Source: Bacteroidota bacterium
Lineage (GTDB): Bacteria; Bacteroidota; Bacteroidia; Bacteroidales; Paludibacteraceae
NCBI GenBank assembly: GCA_023391625.1
Contig: JAEWAN010000034.1
Span: 496,001 to 560,000, forward strand
Direction: 5' to 3'
DNA length: 64,000 nt
In this document: in pieces, positions 7,544-16,629 of the stretch
Layout of the letters: each line of letters begins with the position of its first letter
How positions within the stretch are numbered: position 1 is the stretch's first letter
Notes under the pieces: generated by a model
The model's database searches: none
Seen by the model: the letters and a program-made list of their open reading frames with translations, nothing else
What the model was told of the DNA's origin: nothing
Made by a program: the position numbers and the translations under genes

Positions 7544-8440
7544 ATGAGAAAACCTTACATTCTCTCCGTTTTTATTCTATTATCAGCTACAATCTTACCG
7601 CAGAATCCATTTGCTAAATATGGTTATGATGTTCCGTTAGCCACTTCCTCAAAAGGTGAGTTCGAAGAATTTCATGGCTTGACTAAAGTAGTTGAAATTG
7701 GTTCAGTAAAATACAATACCAAAACTAGAACAATAGTTGGCTTTGTCGATGAACAAAAAACACAAAACGAGGTTTCTCCAATTACAACAGCCATGTCTAT
7801 TGATCCGTTGTGTGAAAAGTATTACTGGATTTCTCCCTATGCCTATTGTTTAAATAATCCTGTCAATGCTGTTGATTACCATGGTGATAGTGTTACTATT
7901 TTGAATATGGGAACAGAAGCGAATCAGCATATGGGAATGTTAATTCAAAATAATGCTGGCAAATGGCAATATTTTTCATTAAACGGAGATAAAATTTATA
8001 ATAATACAAATGGTTCTTCAGGTGGTGGACCAACTAATGATATAGCAGTTGGAGAATTTAACAGCCCAGAAGAATTTATGAACAGTGCCTATAATACTAG
8101 AGCAACTAGCAAAGAAGATAAAGCAGATCCAAATATAAATGGCTATGGGTATGAAGAAGGTTATGTATTACCAACCACACCAGAACAAGATAATACCATT
8201 AGAGAAAGTTTTATAGAATCTGTAGAGGAAGGATATAATTTAGTTACCAATCAATGTTCACAAGCTGTACAAAAATCACTTAAAGCAGCAGGAATCCCTG
8301 TTTCGAAATTATCTTATAACCCCGTAGGTACTCTGGGTAGTCCATCTGGTATTAAAGCTTCGAGCCCCTACTTACCAAGTCAAGCTTTTAAAACTATTAT
8401 TTCAAATAACCCACAAGGCAATAAAGTAAAAAAAGATTAG
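7544..8440 (+). CDS. Secreted Rhs-core-like protein with a different papain-like C-terminal domain, candidate toxin
   Basis: 298 residues. Signal peptide and head module are almost the same as in the gene at 3291 (residues 20-46 identical; DNA also nearly identical over 7600-7680). The Rhs-core-like motif SIDPLCEKYYWISPYAYC is at about 86-103, but the usual DPDGRD is replaced by DYHGDS. The C-terminal domain (about 114-298) has no clear similarity to that of the first copy, yet again shows a His (His129 in QHMGMLIQNN) before a Cys (Cys238 in TNQCSQAVQKSL). That pattern again suggests a permuted papain-like fold. This is the constant-head/variable-tail pattern of polymorphic toxins. Target unknown. 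Confidence 0.73.
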   Translation: MRKPYILSVFILLSATILPQNPFAKYGYDVPLATSSKGEFEEFHGLTKVVEIGSVKYNTKTRTIVGFVDEQKTQNEVSPITTAMSIDPLCEKYYWISPYAYCLNNPVNAVDYHGDSVTILNMGTEANQHMGMLIQNNAGKWQYFSLNGDKIYNNTNGSSGGGPTNDIAVGEFNSPEEFMNSAYNTRATSKEDKADPNINGYGYEEGYVLPTTPEQDNTIRESFIESVEEGYNLVTNQCSQAVQKSLKAAGIPVSKLSYNPVGTLGSPSGIKASSPYLPSQAFKTIISNNPQGNKVKKD

Positions 8441-8442
8441 TA

Positions 8443-8799
8443 ATGAGATTTTTCAAACAATTGAATATACTTTATTGCCTTTATTGGTTTATACAAGGAA
8501 CATTACCTCTTTATTTTAATGGGTTAAAATTAATCCCTGTTGGAATAATTTTGATGTGTATGGCATTATTATTATTAATAAACAATAAAATTATAAATAA
8601 AATAGTTTCTATACCACTATTGTTATATTCTATTTTTTTTCTTGTCTTTAATTTTTTAATTTTTCTCTTTTCTATTAAAACAATGGATGAAATTTTACAA
8701 TACATAATTATATTCATCATAATTTTACTAAATATGATATTATCGATAAGGTTATGTATCAAAGCATTTAAATCAAACAAAGATGTTCTCCAAAAATAA
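8443..8799 (+). CDS. Four-helix hydrophobic membrane protein, candidate immunity protein
   Basis: 118 residues, almost entirely hydrophobic with about four membrane segments (roughly 7-25, 28-47, 53-76, 83-106) and a short charged tail. No family recognised. It starts 2 bases after the stop of the second Rhs-like gene and is extremely AT-rich. By position it is the counterpart of the gene at 4260 but unrelated to it, as expected when each toxin tail has its own immunity partner. Its end overlaps the start of a decayed transglutaminase-like copy by 17 bases. Confidence 0.5.
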   Translation: MRFFKQLNILYCLYWFIQGTLPLYFNGLKLIPVGIILMCMALLLLINNKIINKIVSIPLLLYSIFFLVFNFLIFLFSIKTMDEILQYIIIFIIILLNMILSIRLCIKAFKSNKDVLQK

Positions 8800-9025
8800 T
8801 TTTTTAATTGTTGTATTTTGTTGGTTATCACTCTCAATATATTCCTAAGAAGATATAAATTACAATCAAGCATATGTTTCCATATTGAATTTATTAAAGG
8901 AGAATAAATGTGATAATTAAAAAAAAGCAGTCTTTATTGTAGAAAATACCTATTATGAAAATAAATTGGACGAATCAGCTTTTAATAAAGTAATAGAAAA
9001 TTATACAAAAAAAATATTCACTTAA
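8783..9025 (+). pseudogene. Decayed third copy of the transglutaminase-like gene
   Basis: Reading from the ATG at 8783 gives a signal-peptide-like start (FLIVVFCWLSLSIYS), then an in-frame TAA at 8846-8848. The same frame continues to a second TAA at 8918-8920, then reads KKAVFIVENTYYENKLDESA and stops at 9023. That stretch aligns with KAIFLVENAYYENKLNYSD and EAVFIIENAYFDNQLDKSI of the two intact copies. The Cys/His core is missing, so it is a remnant. Bases 9026-9115 may hold further debris (QELYKKLYEQVLY in one frame). Confidence 0.8.
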
Positions 9026-9115
9026 ATAACCTTCCTCTATCTTTCTGGATATCAAAAACAAGAACTTTATAAAAAATTATATGAACAAGTATTATATATA
9101 ACACGTTCCTCCGGA

Positions 9116-9454
9116 CTATTCCGACAAAACAGACTTCTCTTTATATCTGTTCCGATATTCTTTAGGCGTTATTTCCTTTTCCTTGCAAAAAGCCTTAGAG
9201 AAATGAAACGGATCATAATAATGAAGACGAAAAGCTATTTCCTTGATTTTCAAATAAGAAAATTGCAGGCATGAGCATGCACGCTGTATTTTCAACTGAT
9301 GATAATATGCCATAGGCGAATAGGAAGTGCGCTGTATAAAAAGCGTATTAAGATGTAATGCTGAATAACCTACTGCCTCAGCTATATCTTGCAAGGTAAT
9401 TCGGGATTCAAGATTCTCTTTCATATAGATGATACTCTTTTGTATTACATCTCT
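9116..9454 (-). pseudogene. AraC-family regulator remnant (DNA-binding domain only)
   Basis: The minus strand encodes an AraC/XylS double helix-turn-helix of about 100 residues: ITLQDIAEAVGYSALHLNTL, then IKEIAFRLHYYDPFHFSKAF and ITPKEYRNRY. The frame is open a little upstream of the ATG at 9424 (RDVIQKSIIY) but meets a stop at 9455-9457. The sensor half normally found before this domain is absent. It may be a small stand-alone DNA-binding protein from the ATG at 9424, but a truncated regulator is more likely given the decay on both sides. Confidence 0.65.
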
Positions 9455-9499
9455 TTATTTCACGATACACCTTGACTATCACGGGAAACACTAACTTAA

Positions 9500-9697
9500 C
9501 TGCTTTTTCATTCAATAGAATATGATGTAATAGCAGAAGCTAGTCCAAGCTATACAGGTACTGTAAGTGAAACCGGAGAATATAATTACAACACAGAGGT
9601 TACACTATTTGCTATTCCTAAAAAGAGCATGACTCCATTATCAGGACAAAAGATACACTCGAATTATCCAGAGAAAATCCATATATATTTACGGTAA
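9500..9697 (+). pseudogene. Fragment of a surface protein with an InlB-B-like repeat
   Basis: An open frame without a start codon, stop TAA at 9695-9697, reads DVIAEASPSYTGTVSETGEY then NYNTEVTLFAIPKK. The pattern V-x-A-x-P...G-x-V-x-x-x-G-x-Y...G/N-T-x-V-T-L-x-A-x-P is that of the divergent InlB B-repeat seen in secreted Bacteroidetes proteins. No start, signal peptide or second repeat is visible, so it is read as a relic. Confidence 0.55.
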
Positions 9698-10241
9698 CAG
9701 AAAATATGGTAATATTTGGAAATCGCTACAACTTAGTTTATAGCGACTTCTTCTTTACCTGATATCAAACCGACATATAAAAATATGAACGTAAAACAGT
9801 CTGTGACTTTATAAAGAATAGAATATAAAGATAGGGTATCAAAGAAAGATAACACTTAAAATTCCCTCTGATTATCCCAACAAATTTATTTGAATAATAA
9901 ACATTTCATTTTCAAAATTGTTTTTCTTTTACCACTTACACACTTTTAATATCATTAAATATCTACAATTCTCTAAAATAGTAAAAAAAGCATCGTTATA
10001 TCCCAATAAAGTATTATCTTTGTATAGATGTGTGTATTCTCTATTAAAAGTTCAAGGTAAAATCTAAAAATCCATTATCTTCAACTTTTTAAGAGCTTCT
10101 GACGTTTTATAATAAAAATTGGGTTCTTTATAAAAATGTATAAGGAACATTTCATTATAAACGGAATTATTATTTATCTCAAAAATTACATTAGACACAG
10201 TTTAGTAATGTAATCATCAGTAAACGCTGATGACCTAAAGT
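9698..10241. other. Intergenic region and leader of the giant surface protein gene
   Basis: No convincing gene here. A hairpin-like pair (TCGCTA...TAGCGA, about 9722-9748) lies near the fragment end. A -7 box is at 10015-10022. The ~210-nt stretch after it is AT-rich and ends in a short hairpin (TCATCAG at 10214-10220, CTGATGA at 10227-10233) 8 nt before the start codon, which could affect translation. Confidence 0.4.
10015..10022 (+). promoter_or_regulatory. -7 promoter element, giant surface protein gene
   Basis: TATCTTTG, an exact TAnnTTTG match in AT-rich DNA about 220 nt upstream of the start at 10242. No TTTG at the -33 distance. The implied leader is unusually long. Confidence 0.5.
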
Positions 10242-13200
10242 ATGAAAAGAATTTATCTGGTTTTATTATTTATATCCTTTCCAATAATATTTAACTTATT
10301 AAAAGCTTCCACTCCAACAACCGGAGCCCAAAACCCTAGTCCAATTATTACAGGAAGTGAGAGATGGAAAATACGCTCTCTTTATGGTTATTACGGCGAA
10401 GAAACAGGAGGAGGCATTTCGGTAGGTTCATGGGGAGGTGACGTATCAAGTTCTACCGCTTCTTTTGGAGGTAATGAATGTATTGTTATAAAAAAAGCTG
10501 CTGCTAACGCTTGGGGAGCTGTTATTTTAAAACCTAAGCAAGGTGACTATTTTGACTTTTCCGGAGATTACAACAAACTTAATTTCCAGGTATGGGCCGA
10601 TAGTAACAGTAGTTTCGAAATGGAATTAATTAATGACGACTGGGACGGAACTGCATTGACGGTTACCGGGTTTACCATTAATCAGTGGACTGTATATAGT
10701 GTTACTATTCCCCAAAACATTGGGGATTTATCCAAAATCAGGGGAATTGTGTTTATTCCCAACTATGCGACAGACAAACCATATTATATAGACAACATCT
10801 ATTTAAGCAGGACAACACGGCCAGCCAATGAACCTTCCAACTGGCTAACACCTCCCGTGCGGTTTGCTGGCTCTTATTTATCTATTTATAATGACCAGCC
10901 CTATGGAAATGCATCCGGAGACTTTGATGGCGTATGGAACAGTTCTACATTCAATTACCTGATAGAAGAAGGACAACATGCAAAAAAAATGACATATAAC
11001 GGTCAGGGCGCAGTTCAATACACCCTACCCTCCGCTTTACAGGACTTATCTGCTTATACTTACATGCACTTTGATATATGGCCGGTAGAAGCTTTAACAA
11101 GCAACCAGCTTTCCATAAGCATGTATATACCTGGCGGCGACTGGAACGACGGCTCTGCATTAACCATTGGAAATACGGCTTCTGCCAAACAATGGACGGG
11201 CATTGACTTGAAGTTATCAGACTTCACTAATCCGAAAAACTTTTCCAACATTGAAAATATCCGGTTTGAAACACCGTCCGGGACAAGTAATCCCAAGATT
11301 TACTATATTGATAACGTTTATTTTTATAAGGTTGTAGTTCCCACAGAATCTGCACCGACTCCTACTCACACCCCTACCTCATCAGTGTATAGCGACACCT
11401 ATTCCAGCAATTTACCGGCAAGTTGGGGCGGAGTAACTGACGGTAATGTAAATGGTAATAATTATAAAAGAGTCACCAACCTGCAATCCGGAGCAAATAT
11501 AACGTTAAACAGTAATGCAAACATATCTGCAGGCAACATACTCCATATGGATGTATGGGTGGAGCATGCCAATAGTACGGAACTCACTCTTCAACTCTTT
11601 GACGGAAATGGAACAGAAAGTAACAAAATCACGATATCTAATACTCAGTTCCAGGAAGACAAATGGAACAGGATCAATGTATTACTTTCTGATTTCGGCT
11701 CAGGTTCAGTATTAAATTCGTTCAGGAAGCTGGAACTGTCCGGTTCACCCAGTGCCATATATGTTGATAATGTTTATTTCTATTCAGAAAGTCCTGTAAC
11801 AACGGTAGCCCCTGCTCCCAGCCACACGGATACGGAAAATATTATGGTGATTTATAGCGAAGCTTTTAGAAATGCTGTTTATAATCCTGGGGCAGGTTTT
11901 TCTACGAAAGGCTCTATAGAAAAACAATTTACTTCAACCAACAAATATCGTATGCTTTCCGGAATGAGTGAGTATGCCAATATTGACTTAGGTACAAACG
12001 GAATATCTTCTTCCGAATGGCAGTTCATCCACATGGATGCGCGTTCTGCTTCCGGTACATCTAACCTTGATATATTCATAGAAGGAACAAAATTAGACGG
12101 CACATCCGGAGCCACTGCTTTATCTCAAGAAATCAAAGCGGAAAACGGATGGACAAAGGTTGATTTATCATCCTCTACCGCTCAAATACCGCTGGGCTCT
12201 AAAATAAAATCACTAAAAGTAGCGGCAAGAACAGGATTCCTGTTTTTAGACAATATCTACCTTTATAAATCAGCCTCGTCACTCCAACAAAATGTGGTAA
12301 GCGTAGAAGGTGCTAATGAGAATAATTCCGGCGAAGTAAATAAGTTATATAGTAGCTTATTCGAGGCTTTTCATAGTATTTCAAATGTAGATCAGACAGG
12401 AGCTACAATTAATGTACTCATACACAAGGATTCTAAAGAAGACCGTAAAATCACTGTGTTTTCCCCGACATGGAATAGCCTTACCATTAAGCCGACACAG
12501 AAGGTTGAAATCACATTCCAGCCATTAGCTTCACTTGACCAGACCTCATTGCTGGAATTTATAAATACCCAAAAGTTAACCATTGACGGCAATATAAACG
12601 GAACAAGATCACTTACATTCAAAGGATATTACAACGAAACAGCCAGTTATTGGGCATTTGACATGAATTCAATCATTCGTTTACCAAACAACGAAGTCGG
12701 TACAAACAAAGACATCGTCATACAGAATTGCATTTTTACGAATCCGGATTTGGATAGAAGTAATCCAAACCGTTCTGTCAGTGCTATTACCGGAACAAAT
12801 GTAGAAAATATTAAAATTCTGAATAATGAATTCAGAAATTGTTTAAGCCTAAATGTTCCAAACAGTGAAACAGTTACCGGAGTTATTGACCTACAAGATA
12901 TTGCATTATCTACCATTAACAGCAATGACTGGACCATTACCGGAAATCACTTTTATGAAACAGAAGCAGATCTCCCTTTCAATGACCTGTCTTATATACG
13001 TACATTCATAAGAATTAATTTATTAAACAATGGAACCAATGTTTTAATAAATGAGAATATTATAGGAGGAAACAGCCTGAACGGGAGCGGAAACTTCAGC
13101 CACAGCGGAGTATCAACCCATCTTATGGGAATATATACCAGCAACTCATCTGTTGTTCCTACGGCAAACATCAAAATTAAAAATAACGTCATTTCAAATA

Positions 13201-16200
13201 TCAATTTTGATAACCAAACCACCTCATTCAATTATTCTGACGAAAACGGAATAATCGAAGAAAAAGAGCAATTGGCCTCATTTGTGGGTATAGACAGTAG
13301 AAACGGGAAAGTTGAAATTTCTGAAAATACCATCGAAAATATAAGTTGGAAGGCGAAAGAATTTAATAATGGAGGGGTCCTTACAAACGCTTTAATCGGT
13401 ATTAATTATTCTGCCGATGCCAGCATCATCAATAATATAATATGTTATGCAAACAAAATCGGGAACATCAATTTCAAAATGTCTTCCAATGGGAATAACA
13501 ATATGGTGATATCCTACGAGGGTATCAAAATAACAGCGGCACAAAAGGTAACAGCGGAAATCAGTAACAACTCTATTATCTGGGGACTCGATGACACTTA
13601 TACTTACAATGTTTCATCAAGCATTAACGGAATTTTTGTCCACGATTATTCCACCAATACAACAATGAATATATTCAATAACCTATCTGTTATAACCAAA
13701 TTCAAAGCAGGTGGAAATATATATAACATATCCGCTTACTGGCTATATATCCAGAATCCTCTGGAGAGTGCCGTTACCAACTTTTACAACAACATAGCGT
13801 ATGTACAAGGAGGGTCAAGCGATTATACAAACCCGGGAGTAGTGAACGGAATACGTTGTGTTTATTACAACACACTGTCTGCCGATAAAATCAATTTTTA
13901 TCACAATACTTCATTTGTCAATAACATAGGAGGCAGCCAAGGAAGTACGGCTATTGTTTACGACATAGAAAAAGAAGGAAAGATGAATTCATGGAATAAT
14001 AATTTCGTGAATATGAATGCCAATGGAACGATATTAAGAATAAATGACAGTAATTATTCTGGAGGAAAAAATCCGATTGCTTTTGACTATAATAATTATT
14101 ACAGTCCTAAAACTCCGAATTGGGAATACTTATTTGCTTCCGGATACAGCGGTACAACCGGTGAATGGGTTGGAGTACAGACTTTTGACAACTGGAAATT
14201 TGAGAACCCTATCTGGCTGATAGATAAATCCGGCAGACAGGACTTCCACAGCACCGTTGTTAATCCTAAATTTAACGGATATGAAAATAATAACATATCC
14301 ATTCCGTTCACTTTTGACGGAGTTTATACCCTGAAAAGCCTGCTAAAACCGACAAGTTTAATTGCCGGAAGCGGACTATCATCATTGCCCGGAACTGCTT
14401 CTGATATTAATGGTACACCAAGACAAATAAATATGCCTACAAACGGAGCTATAGAACTGGAACTTCCTAACTGCTGGCTGGGAAACGTCAGTTCCGACTG
14501 GGAAAACTCCGCTAACTGGACCCAAAATACCGTGCCGGGTGAAGAACAGGATATTACTTTCCACCCTAATGCACAAAACAACCTGGTATTAGACCGGAAC
14601 AGAGCTATACGCAATATACTAAACGGCTCTGCGAAAGACCTGCTGGTGAATGGGCATGAGTTAAGCGTATCCGGAATAATCAGAATGGAGGGAGCAGGAA
14701 AAGTAGATGCTTTTTCCAACGAAAATTCCAAAATCGTTTACAAGCCAGGAATTAACCTGGGAGCTGTAGTTCAACACTTATATAAAGGAGTATACAAGAA
14801 TGATAAAATATCAAATCTAACTTTAACCAACCAAACTAACTATCACGTATTGTTATATGATAAACTGGAGATAACCAACTTGCTAACAGTAACAGACGGA
14901 AATGGAAATGGTACAGGAGGACTAAATTGTTACTTCTTTAACACAGACTTAAAGTTATCCGGTACTACCGAAATACCACAGTACACAATTTATAATGATA
15001 CTGTTTACAACCTTATTATTGATGGAGTAAAAGTTACTACGAACCAGGATAATATTTACGTAAAAAACAACCTGACGATCAATCAGGGAAAATCTTTTGA
15101 AATTTCTGCTGAAAAATTTGTAAAAGTAGATGGTGAAACAAACAATTCTAATGGAGTACACGGACTCATTATAAAATCAGAAAAGGAAAAAGCTAACGCC
15201 ACATTCATTTTTAAGCAAAATAATTCCACTAAAATAGAAGCAACCGTTGAAATGTACAGCAAATCCAGTATGGAAGGCAAGCCTGCCAACGAATATGTAT
15301 GGCAATATTTCGGCATACCTGTGACCCGAGTACAGGCAGACCTTGTTTTTTCCGGCTCCTACGTTCGTGAATGGAATATAAAAGGCAATAATACTGATTT
15401 AGAAAACTTTTACTGGAAAGAATTAAAGAATGGCGATATAATGGCTCCTTTTAATGGTTATGAAGTGAGTAATCCGGAAGATAAAACTGTTATTTTCAGA
15501 GGAGAATTAGTAAAAGAAGATAAATCTTTCCTTTTACCGCACTACTCTTCTGCAGTAGAATATGACGGTCAGTATATTTTATCAAATCCTTATACAGCTT
15601 CCATTAAAATAGACAACCTACAATTCGGTGACGATATGGATAAAACCGTATATTTATATAACACAGGCTCTTACAATGACTGGGTATCCGGAGGTTCCGG
15701 AGTGAATAATCAAGGAGATGCTCCGGGAAGATACCTTGCCATACCTCAAAACCAGGCAGGATCGGCCGAATTATCAGGGGAAATACCATCAATGCAAGGC
15801 TTCTTAGTGAAATCTAATACCGGAGGTAGCGACGTCAATAAGTATATGACAATCGCCTACTCAAGCGTCGTTTCCAAGAATACGACACAGCAACGCGTTG
15901 CCGAGAAAAACAAATCATCCGAAGATAAGATTTATACGATCATAGATATAGATATGGAATCCGACAATCAGATGGTACAGGCTGACCGTATGTGGCTTTT
16001 TACAGAAGAGAACTGTACACGCGGATTTGATAATGGATGGGATGGTCCGAAAGTACTTGCGCCCTCTCTTAGTATGCCACAAATTTACGCAGTAGAAAAG
16101 GACATTAAATATCAAGTCAGTTCCATGTCCAACATAGATAATACAACAATAGGCTTCATCCCTGGTGAAAGTGAAAGGTACACCTTACGTTTCAGACACC

Positions 16201-16616
16201 AGAATGCAGAGGAAAAATACGGAAATATTTATTTACTCGATTTTATTCAAAAATCAGTGACGGATATCACTGAAAATAATTCGGAATATACATTTACGGC
16301 TGAGGGCAATGAACTTGTAAACCGTTTTAAGATTATAACACGTTTTTCCGAAGACAAAGACAACTGGCTTAACACAACGTCAGGCAATTCTTTGATAAGC
16401 TTTTATGTTGAAAATAAAACCGTATATGTTTTAAACCCGACAGACTATCCGGGTAATGTATATATTTACGACTTAAACGGACGGTCTGTATATAAAGGAC
16501 CTATTAGCCCGCAAAACATAACGATGGTTCCTTTGACGTTTACACCTGGCGTTCATCTGATAAGAGTAAATCTGGACGATAACAGTGAGATGGCAGAGAA
16601 AATTATTTTAAAATAA
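10242..16616 (+). CDS. Giant secreted multidomain protein with T9SS-type sorting domain
   Basis: 2124 residues. Signal peptide about 1-22. Four related beta-sandwich modules (ending near residues 190, 363, 515 and 676) each close with a DN[IV]Y[LF] motif such as YYIDNIYL and IYVDNVYF. They are linked by PTPTH/APAPSH spacers and resemble carbohydrate-binding-type modules of Bacteroidetes glycanases. Residues ~690-1400 form an Asn-rich repeat region (NNVISNI, ENTIENI, NNSIIWG) typical of a right-handed parallel beta-helix. A domain starting WLGNVSSDWENSANWT (~1411) follows, then the C-terminus (~2040-2124: VYVLNPTDYPGNVYIYDLNG, ending EKIILK) like a T9SS type A sorting signal. No catalytic motif recognised; probably a surface adhesin or glycan-binding protein. 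Confidence 0.8.
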   Translation: MKRIYLVLLFISFPIIFNLLKASTPTTGAQNPSPIITGSERWKIRSLYGYYGEETGGGISVGSWGGDVSSSTASFGGNECIVIKKAAANAWGAVILKPKQGDYFDFSGDYNKLNFQVWADSNSSFEMELINDDWDGTALTVTGFTINQWTVYSVTIPQNIGDLSKIRGIVFIPNYATDKPYYIDNIYLSRTTRPANEPSNWLTPPVRFAGSYLSIYNDQPYGNASGDFDGVWNSSTFNYLIEEGQHAKKMTYNGQGAVQYTLPSALQDLSAYTYMHFDIWPVEALTSNQLSISMYIPGGDWNDGSALTIGNTASAKQWTGIDLKLSDFTNPKNFSNIENIRFETPSGTSNPKIYYIDNVYFYKVVVPTESAPTPTHTPTSSVYSDTYSSNLPASWGGVTDGNVNGNNYKRVTNLQSGANITLNSNANISAGNILHMDVWVEHANSTELTLQLFDGNGTESNKITISNTQFQEDKWNRINVLLSDFGSGSVLNSFRKLELSGSPSAIYVDNVYFYSESPVTTVAPAPSHTDTENIMVIYSEAFRNAVYNPGAGFSTKGSIEKQFTSTNKYRMLSGMSEYANIDLGTNGISSSEWQFIHMDARSASGTSNLDIFIEGTKLDGTSGATALSQEIKAENGWTKVDLSSSTAQIPLGSKIKSLKVAARTGFLFLDNIYLYKSASSLQQNVVSVEGANENNSGEVNKLYSSLFEAFHSISNVDQTGATINVLIHKDSKEDRKITVFSPTWNSLTIKPTQKVEITFQPLASLDQTSLLEFINTQKLTIDGNINGTRSLTFKGYYNETASYWAFDMNSIIRLPNNEVGTNKDIVIQNCIFTNPDLDRSNPNRSVSAITGTNVENIKILNNEFRNCLSLNVPNSETVTGVIDLQDIALSTINSNDWTITGNHFYETEADLPFNDLSYIRTFIRINLLNNGTNVLINENIIGGNSLNGSGNFSHSGVSTHLMGIYTSNSSVVPTANIKIKNNVISNINFDNQTTSFNYSDENGIIEEKEQLASFVGIDSRNGKVEISENTIENISWKAKEFNNGGVLTNALIGINYSADASIINNIICYANKIGNINFKMSSNGNNNMVISYEGIKITAAQKVTAEISNNSIIWGLDDTYTYNVSSSINGIFVHDYSTNTTMNIFNNLSVITKFKAGGNIYNISAYWLYIQNPLESAVTNFYNNIAYVQGGSSDYTNPGVVNGIRCVYYNTLSADKINFYHNTSFVNNIGGSQGSTAIVYDIEKEGKMNSWNNNFVNMNANGTILRINDSNYSGGKNPIAFDYNNYYSPKTPNWEYLFASGYSGTTGEWVGVQTFDNWKFENPIWLIDKSGRQDFHSTVVNPKFNGYENNNISIPFTFDGVYTLKSLLKPTSLIAGSGLSSLPGTASDINGTPRQINMPTNGAIELELPNCWLGNVSSDWENSANWTQNTVPGEEQDITFHPNAQNNLVLDRNRAIRNILNGSAKDLLVNGHELSVSGIIRMEGAGKVDAFSNENSKIVYKPGINLGAVVQHLYKGVYKNDKISNLTLTNQTNYHVLLYDKLEITNLLTVTDGNGNGTGGLNCYFFNTDLKLSGTTEIPQYTIYNDTVYNLIIDGVKVTTNQDNIYVKNNLTINQGKSFEISAEKFVKVDGETNNSNGVHGLIIKSEKEKANATFIFKQNNSTKIEATVEMYSKSSMEGKPANEYVWQYFGIPVTRVQADLVFSGSYVREWNIKGNNTDLENFYWKELKNGDIMAPFNGYEVSNPEDKTVIFRGELVKEDKSFLLPHYSSAVEYDGQYILSNPYTASIKIDNLQFGDDMDKTVYLYNTGSYNDWVSGGSGVNNQGDAPGRYLAIPQNQAGSAELSGEIPSMQGFLVKSNTGGSDVNKYMTIAYSSVVSKNTTQQRVAEKNKSSEDKIYTIIDIDMESDNQMVQADRMWLFTEENCTRGFDNGWDGPKVLAPSLSMPQIYAVEKDIKYQVSSMSNIDNTTIGFIPGESERYTLRFRHQNAEEKYGNIYLLDFIQKSVTDITENNSEYTFTAEGNELVNRFKIITRFSEDKDNWLNTTSGNSLISFYVENKTVYVLNPTDYPGNVYIYDLNGRSVYKGPISPQNITMVPLTFTPGVHLIRVNLDDNSEMAEKIILK

Positions 16617-16629
16617 ACCAGGTGTGTGC

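Noticed and set aside
9116..9424. Complete AraC regulator
   Set aside because: Only the DNA-binding half is encoded and a stop at 9455-9457 closes the upstream frame.
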